From Chryseolinea lacunae (GTDB lineage Bacteria; Bacteroidota; Bacteroidia; Cytophagales; Cyclobacteriaceae): a DNA stretch of 64,000 nucleotides. Below the pieces are notes generated by a model. The model was not told where the DNA came from, did not search any database, and worked only from the letters and a program-made list of their open reading frames with translations. The DNA lies in the NCBI RefSeq assembly GCF_016735595.1, contig NZ_JAERRB010000003.1, positions 733,401-797,400 of the forward strand, written 5' to 3'. A program made the position numbers and the translations under genes. The number at the start of each line of letters is the position of its first letter. Positions within the stretch are counted from its first letter, which is position 1. Below, in pieces: positions 59,052 to 64,000 of the stretch.

Positions 59052-59813
59052 ATGAAAACATTTCAAAACCAGGTGGCCATTGTCACCGGCGCGGGCCAGG
59101 GCATTGGGCTGGAGATTTGCCGACAGCTTGCCGCCCAGGGTGCCAGTGTGGTGCTGAACGACATGGAGGCTTCGCTGGCCGAGGAGGCCGCCCGAAGCAT
59201 TCAGAAAGCGCATGGCCGGTGCATCGCCTTTGCCGGCGATGCGTCCGACACGCTGTTCATTAAAGAGATGGTGGCCGAAGCCGTGAAACACTTCGGCAAG
59301 CTCGACATTGCTGTGGCCAATGCGGGCATTACGTTGTTTGGCGATTTTTTTGAATACAAGCCCGAAGACTTCAGCAAAGTGATGAGCGTGAACCTGGGCG
59401 GAAGTTTTTTTCTGGCCCAACTGGCTTCGCGGCAAATGAAAGAGCAGGGTTCGGGTGGACGTGTGCTGTTCATGTCGTCGGTCACTGGTCACCAGGCGCA
59501 TAAAAACCTGGCGGCCTATGGCATGAGCAAAGCGGCTCTCGAAATGTTGGCAAAGACACTCGTGCTGGAGTTGTCGCCCTACCACATCACCGTGAATGCC
59601 ATCGCCCCCGGCGCCACCGCCACCGAGCGCACGTTGAACGACCCCGACTATGAATCCACATGGTCGCGCATCACGCCCATCGGCAAACCCGCCACCACAA
59701 GCGACATTGCCCACGCGGCATTGTTTCTCATTTCGCCACAAGCTGGACATGTGACCGGCCAGACGCTGGTAGTGGATGGCGGTTGGACAAGTGTGAGTCC
59801 TTCGCCGTACTGA
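59052..59813 (+). CDS. Short-chain dehydrogenase (SDR)
   Basis: 253 residues from ATG 59052. TGAGQGIG cofactor loop, NAG in VANAGITLFG, catalytic Ser in FMSSVTGH, YGMSK active site, and LFLISPQAGHVTGQTLVVDGGW at the end. A classical SDR; with the dehydratase it probably oxidises a sugar, lactone or 2-keto intermediate. Confidence 0.93.
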   Translation: MKTFQNQVAIVTGAGQGIGLEICRQLAAQGASVVLNDMEASLAEEAARSIQKAHGRCIAFAGDASDTLFIKEMVAEAVKHFGKLDIAVANAGITLFGDFFEYKPEDFSKVMSVNLGGSFFLAQLASRQMKEQGSGGRVLFMSSVTGHQAHKNLAAYGMSKAALEMLAKTLVLELSPYHITVNAIAPGATATERTLNDPDYESTWSRITPIGKPATTSDIAHAALFLISPQAGHVTGQTLVVDGGWTSVSPSPY

Positions 59814-59940
59814 TCCACGCCCCATTGGGCAAAAATTTCCCCAATTCTTTTTTGTGTAGCCCGAATTTCTTTAGAATTCAGCCAACGTAACGGGGCATGC
59901 CGATTGTATCCTGCGAGGGTACTTCAAACCTCACGCAACT

Positions 59941-61272
59941 ATGGTAGCTCTACAACGCACGCTCTTAATTTTCCTGGGAGGATTATTATTGATCTTCGCC
60001 GCCTGGAGCGGCTTTCAAGTGCATCGGCTTTCCGCTCAACGCGCGGAAATAAAAAAAGACTATAGTGTGCTCAACAACATCACCTACGGCCTGCTGTCGG
60101 TGAATGCCTGGCGCGACCACATCGTGCGCGTTGTTACGCATCGCATAGACGACTTTCAATTCACACGGCCACAACGCAAAGCGGTGAAAGAAGAAATTTC
60201 TGTGGTGTTGCACGCGGTCATCAACAAGGCCGACAGTATGATTGACCGCAAGCAAAAGACGTTGGGTGGCAAGCTCAAGAAGTTTGCTGTGAAAACCCTG
60301 GTGAACGAAGACAAGCTGCACGCTAAAGTGCCCGAGTTTGCCGAAACCATTGTGAGTGAAATTGAAAAACCAAAAAACAAGGAAAAACTCAAAGTGCTCG
60401 CGCAAAGCAAGCTCGAAGAATTTGGCACCATCACCTACGACAGTGCCAACGATGTGACCCGGGCCGAAGACATCCTCACAAAATATGGTGCCAGCGATCT
60501 GGTGTCGTTCAATCAAAACAGCCAGCAGCAACTTGATCAACTACAGGAGAGAACCTATTTCTTTACGTACTCCATTTTGGCCATCATGGTTTTCTTCCTG
60601 GTCATGTGGTGGATATTGAAAAAACAGCAGGCCTTGCACACACCTTTCTTTGTGCTCTCTGTGATCCTTGCACTGATCGTGCTTTTTGTAGGCTTAACAT
60701 CGCCCATGATTGAGATCGATGCCCGCATCAAGGAGATGAGTTTTCTGTTGATCGGCGAGCGCATTTCGTTTCACGACCAGGTCATCTTCTTCCAAAGCAA
60801 AAGCATTGTGGACGTGGTGCGTATCCTGATCGAAACCGGCAAATATGACTCAGCCTTAGTCGGCATTCTCATCCTGCTTTTCAGCATTGTTTTCCCCATC
60901 GCCAAACTAATCTCCACAAAGCTATACCTGCTGGGCTCCGAGCGTTGGAGAACCAACAAAGTGATTCAATACTTTGCTTTCAAGTCGGGAAAATGGAGCA
61001 TGGCCGATGTGAATGTGGTAGCGATCTTCATGGCCTATATCGGTTTCAAAGGAATTCTGGATAGCCAACTGTCCAACCTGAATATGAAGACCGATTCGCT
61101 CGCCAGCATTTCCACCAACGAAACGTCGCTGCAACCGGGCTTCCTGTTGTTCGTGGCCTTTGTGCTGTTCGGCCTCATTCTCTCGGGTGTGCTTCAGCGC
61201 ATCACCACGCTCGAAAAGAAAACAGATGCTGCTTTGCCCTTGCAAAAAAACATCAGTCATGCGATTGCATGA
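59941..61272 (+). CDS. PqiA-domain membrane protein
   Basis: 443 residues. One N-terminal helix, a charged helical extracytoplasmic region (about 30-200), then a four-helix PqiA-like domain with the signature FKSGKWSMADVNVVAIFMAYIGFKG near 345-370. PqiA proteins take part in lipid transport or envelope maintenance with MCE partners; none is adjacent. The last 350 nt overlap the antisense ORF of the next gene. Confidence 0.88.
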   Translation: MVALQRTLLIFLGGLLLIFAAWSGFQVHRLSAQRAEIKKDYSVLNNITYGLLSVNAWRDHIVRVVTHRIDDFQFTRPQRKAVKEEISVVLHAVINKADSMIDRKQKTLGGKLKKFAVKTLVNEDKLHAKVPEFAETIVSEIEKPKNKEKLKVLAQSKLEEFGTITYDSANDVTRAEDILTKYGASDLVSFNQNSQQQLDQLQERTYFFTYSILAIMVFFLVMWWILKKQQALHTPFFVLSVILALIVLFVGLTSPMIEIDARIKEMSFLLIGERISFHDQVIFFQSKSIVDVVRILIETGKYDSALVGILILLFSIVFPIAKLISTKLYLLGSERWRTNKVIQYFAFKSGKWSMADVNVVAIFMAYIGFKGILDSQLSNLNMKTDSLASISTNETSLQPGFLLFVAFVLFGLILSGVLQRITTLEKKTDAALPLQKNISHAIA

Positions 61273-62193
61273 TTCGTCATTTTTATTGGCGGCGCTAGCC
61301 ACAAGTCCAAACGGTGTGTGCACCATTTTTGTGAACGACAAAGTCTGCGGCAACCCATAGGCCTTGAAGCCGAATGCAAAATTGCCTTGCAACAGTTTGA
61401 AGTATCCTTTCCATTCGGGAATTAAAAATCGTGTACTGGCCGGTGTGAGCTTAAACGTGTAGTGTGCGGGCAAATAGATGTCGGCGGGAATCCACGTCAG
61501 GCCATCGTCGGGAGAGTTGAACACTTGTCCGCCAAACTCCAGCAGCGTCACGTTGTGTCCACTGGCTGCAATGGAATAGGTCGCGGCCTCTTTGTAGATT
61601 ACGTTCCAGGTGTCGCCACCATCAACCGAGGCAACGGCGCCGCGATGTGTTGCTGCATACAGGTGCCCTTCCGAAAATGAAAATGTATTGACCTGAACAT
61701 CTTCCAGCAGAAGATTCCACGTTTTTCCACTGTCAACCGAGCGGTAGATCCCATCGTTGGTACCGGCGAACACAACACTACGTAAGGTATAAAAACAACG
61801 GACGACTAAATTTTTCAATCCGCGGTTGGAAGCATCCCAATGTTCGCCGTCGTCGGTCGAGGTGTAGATGCCTTCGCCGTTGGTGCCTGCATACAGCATG
61901 GTGTTAGAGCCGGTGATCAGTGCGTTGATTCGGGTTGTGCTAGTAAAACCGGTGCTGCGATGCCACAGCAGTGTTTTGTCTGAAAGGAAGATGCCGTGCC
62001 GCGATGTTCCGGCCACCACCATGTTGCCATAGGTTGTCAGCGCGTTCACGCTGGCCTCCGCAGGCATGCCGGTGTTGGCGGGCTGCCAGTTCACACCTTG
62101 GTCTGTGCTGAGATAAATTCCACCGTCGGCCGCATGGCCCGTAGTGATGAGGCTGTGCAAGAGTACCCAGCTGAAGAAGATAATTTTTTTCAT
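60922..62193 (-). CDS. Secreted beta-propeller (YCF48/BNR-like) protein with antisense C-terminal extension
   Basis: 423 residues. Signal peptide (FFSWVLLHSLITTGHA), then BNR-like repeats of the form GGIYLSTDQGVNWQPANTGMP, GIYTSTDDGEHWDASNRGL, GIYRSVDSGKTWNLLLEDV, AVASVDGGDTWNVI (about 22-310). After SAANKNDESCNRM the frame continues about 350 nt antisense to pqiA with unnatural composition. A one-base shift near 61290 would give TAA AAA TGA at once, so the natural stop was probably lost, or the true protein ends about here and the tail is not meaningful. Confidence 0.75.
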   Translation of the reverse strand: MKKIIFFSWVLLHSLITTGHAADGGIYLSTDQGVNWQPANTGMPAEASVNALTTYGNMVVAGTSRHGIFLSDKTLLWHRSTGFTSTTRINALITGSNTMLYAGTNGEGIYTSTDDGEHWDASNRGLKNLVVRCFYTLRSVVFAGTNDGIYRSVDSGKTWNLLLEDVQVNTFSFSEGHLYAATHRGAVASVDGGDTWNVIYKEAATYSIAASGHNVTLLEFGGQVFNSPDDGLTWIPADIYLPAHYTFKLTPASTRFLIPEWKGYFKLLQGNFAFGFKAYGLPQTLSFTKMVHTPFGLVASAANKNDESCNRMTDVFLQGQSSICFLFERGDALKHTRENEAEQHKGHEQQEARLQRRFVGGNAGERIGLHIQVGQLAIQNSFETDIGHEDRYHIHIGHAPFSRLESKVLNHFVGSPTLGAQQV

Positions 62194-62226
62194 ATGTCTT
62201 TTTTTAGAAGGCTACTGTAAATGTGA

Positions 62227-62856
62227 TTAGCAACCGTTGGCCACAAGCAAAATCTCAAGGCCTATGGCATCGGAGATTGCACCGTCGCCGATGTTGGAGA
62301 AAAACTTACCCGAGTCGTAGCGAACGTTCCAGCGCGTGCGGTCAAACTTCAACTTTGCCGAAACCTTCAGCTCGCCATTCACCTTCGTGGATGTGGCGCG
62401 GAAGGTGAGTGTGTTTTTCACGCCCTTCAACGTCAGGTTGCCGGTGATTTCATAGTTGGGCTCGCCGGCGTTTGCGGTCACAGGTGTGGCTTTGGTGATG
62501 GTGAACAGTGCCTTGGGAAACTTGGCCACATCAAAGAAGTCGCTGCTCTTCAAATGTTTTTCCAGGTCCCTCGCCGCGGAGTCGCCACGCATGTCGTGGT
62601 TTTCTATGCTGGTCATGTCGAGCACAAACGAACCGCCGGTGATCTGTTCGCCAGTCATCTCGATCTCGCCCTTCAGGAGTTTGATGGCGCCGCGATGTTC
62701 GTTGAAATTGAAGGTATAGGAGCCGGTCCATAACACCGTGCTGTTTTGAGGATCGACAATCAGTATGGAAAGTCCCTCATTTTTCTCGGTGAAACTGCTC
62801 ATAAGCGGCCACAGGCAAAGGAGAAAAAAAAGATGGTGGTGAAGTTTTGTTTTCAT
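62227..62856 (-). CDS. YceI family protein
   Basis: 209 residues with signal peptide (LFFLLCLWPLMSSF). YceI lipocalin-like pattern: LKGEIEMTGEQITGGSFVLDMTSI, LEKHLKSSDFFDVAKFPKALFTIT, YEITGNLTLKGVKNTLTFRAT, RTRWNVRYDSG. YceI proteins bind isoprenoids such as polyprenyl in the periplasm. Confidence 0.95.
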   Translation of the reverse strand: MKTKLHHHLFFLLCLWPLMSSFTEKNEGLSILIVDPQNSTVLWTGSYTFNFNEHRGAIKLLKGEIEMTGEQITGGSFVLDMTSIENHDMRGDSAARDLEKHLKSSDFFDVAKFPKALFTITKATPVTANAGEPNYEITGNLTLKGVKNTLTFRATSTKVNGELKVSAKLKFDRTRWNVRYDSGKFFSNIGDGAISDAIGLEILLVANGC

Positions 62857-63001
62857 GGGTATTTTGATTTTGTGTGCAGCAAACCTATCCGGGGGAAAAT
62901 GCCCGTTCGTAAAACCCGTGTAAAAAGATGTTAATGATTTGTAAATTTTTAAAGAGCGATCGTTTTACGGGTTATTTTTACTGAGCATAATAAAAGGCAT
63001 C

Positions 63002-64000
63002 ATGAACAGACAAAACATTTTCAAAAGCGTGGTGGTGGCTGCCGTGGTGGCCATTGTGGGCTTGCTTGCCGTGCAGGTGTATTGGTTCAGGAGTGCCTAT
63101 GATGTGCGCGAAAAACAATTTAACGACAAAGTGAACCTCGCACTGCGTGCCTTGACAAACGACTTGCTGAAAGCGGAAGGCGACACCACGTCGACGATCC
63201 GCCCAGTGGTGATGACGGCGTCGAATTCGTTTTATGTTGATCTGAACCACACACTTTCCTATGCGGCCCTGGATTCGAGTTTGCGAAAAACCTTTGTGCG
63301 ACATGGTCTTGATGCCCCGTTCGAGCTTACGGTGTATGATAAGAATCGCACGGGCATTATTTTAGGAAATCTTTACCTGAATGGTGCGTACACGACCGAC
63401 ACGGCCACATGCAGATCGCGCATGGCCGAGGCTCGCATTCCCATGGATTTTATGATCACCTTTCCCGATAAACAAACCGACATCGTGGGCGGCATGATGT
63501 TCTGGATCGTTTCGGCTTGTGCTTTTGTGTTTATTCTTGCGCTGTTCGCATACCTGGTGGTCGATCTGCAAAAACAAAAAAAGCTTTCCGAGATCAAGAC
63601 CGACTTCATGAACAACATCACGCACGAGCTTCAAACGCCCATCACCAACATCTCGCTGGCCAGTGAAGTGTTGCGCGCCGGCAGCGGACGACTTGACGAA
63701 CAAAAAGCCGTGCACTACGCCAACATCATCTACCAGGAAAACCGCCGGTTAAAGTTTCAGGTGGAACAGGTGTTGCAGGCTTCACTGTTTGAGAAGGGCG
63801 AGATTGCTTTGACAAAGAAAGAAGTGAATGTGAACAGCCTCATGGAAGAAGTGATTCAGAATTTCCAGATGCGCATCCAAAACCGTCAGGGCCAGTTGCG
63901 TGGCAAACTGGATGCCTTGCAGCCGTTTGTGTTTGCCGACGAATTTCACCTCACCAACATTTTCTATAGCCTGCTGGACAACGCCGACAAATATTCGCCC
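63002..64000 (+). CDS. Sensor histidine kinase, 3' end outside window
   Basis: 333 residues seen, from ATG 63002. N-terminal helix (about 8-28), extracytoplasmic domain (about 30-160), second helix (about 165-185, MMFWIVSACAFVFILALFAYLVV), HisKA with FMNNITHELQTPITNISLASEVL (phospho-His about 207), start of the HATPase with SLLDNADKYSP. The usual HELKTP reads HELQTP. The gene continues past the right edge. Confidence 0.93.
   Translation, partial: MNRQNIFKSVVVAAVVAIVGLLAVQVYWFRSAYDVREKQFNDKVNLALRALTNDLLKAEGDTTSTIRPVVMTASNSFYVDLNHTLSYAALDSSLRKTFVRHGLDAPFELTVYDKNRTGIILGNLYLNGAYTTDTATCRSRMAEARIPMDFMITFPDKQTDIVGGMMFWIVSACAFVFILALFAYLVVDLQKQKKLSEIKTDFMNNITHELQTPITNISLASEVLRAGSGRLDEQKAVHYANIIYQENRRLKFQVEQVLQASLFEKGEIALTKKEVNVNSLMEEVIQNFQMRIQNRQGQLRGKLDALQPFVFADEFHLTNIFYSLLDNADKYSP

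Noticed and set aside
58212-59825. Minus-strand ORF of 537 residues
   Set aside because: Entirely antisense to the IlvD/Edd dehydratase and SDR genes, both with clear catalytic motifs; long shadow frames are common at this base composition.

Overview
ORGANISM. The window is chromosomal DNA of a Bacteroidota bacterium, most likely an environmental member of the Cytophagales; this is inferred from content, not from a database match. Signs are a TonB receptor with a DUF4249 lipoprotein, a type IX secretion C-terminal domain, a PVC-type cytochrome with beta-propeller and HEAT repeats, FtsX and WG-repeat proteins, few Shine-Dalgarno sites, and at least one TAnnTTTG-type promoter. Gene density is high, with many ATGA start/stop overlaps.

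LAYOUT. 0-2.8 kb: TraB/GumN protein (cut by the window edge) and a TPR-PrsW membrane protease. 3.0-9.9 kb: a tight eight-gene polyamine-type operon (SpeD-like, two DUF4178 proteins, a small membrane protein, DUF350, membrane-anchored SpeE, Tat-exported FAD amine oxidase, multi-pass protein). 10.2-25.0 kb: an RNA-repair island. 25-38 kb: housekeeping and membrane genes (RluD-type pseudouridine synthase, PVC cytochrome, FtsX permease, WG-repeat protein, ECF sigma factor with a probable membrane partner). 39-43 kb: two ordinary tRNAs and an ethanolamine operon (eat-eutB-eutC). 43-64 kb: secreted sugar dehydrogenase, TonB receptor with DUF4249, histidine kinases, OsmC/nitroreductase, a MarR-pirin group, an IlvD/Edd dehydratase with an SDR, PqiA, YceI.

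MAIN POINT. The RNA-repair island holds two ATP-dependent RNA ligases, an HD-Pnk end-healing enzyme, RtcB, an SPFH/Band-7 protein, KptA, a DEDDh exonuclease, two 2-oxoglutarate dioxygenase domains (one fused to a WYL regulator) and an unusual collection of tRNA-like RNAs. On the minus strand (13.5-15.3 kb) divergent tRNAs for Arg, His, Pro, Phe, Lys and Asn, plus several with missing or replaced arms, surround an RNA ligase gene. On the plus strand just before Band-7 and rtcB lie a tRNA-Gly interrupted by about 130 nt between D-arm and anticodon arm, and two sequences that fold as tRNAs only if their 3' half is read before their 5' half (circular permutation). A simple model is a tRNA damage-response locus in which cleaved or deliberately interrupted tRNAs are healed and sealed by the neighbouring enzymes; the parts are seen in sequence, the joint function is inference. 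An SPFH/Band-7 and RtcB association with a tRNA-like RNA has, as I recall, been noted in the Burroughs and Aravind survey of RNA repair; the permuted and interrupted forms and this combination of parts are, to my knowledge, not described.
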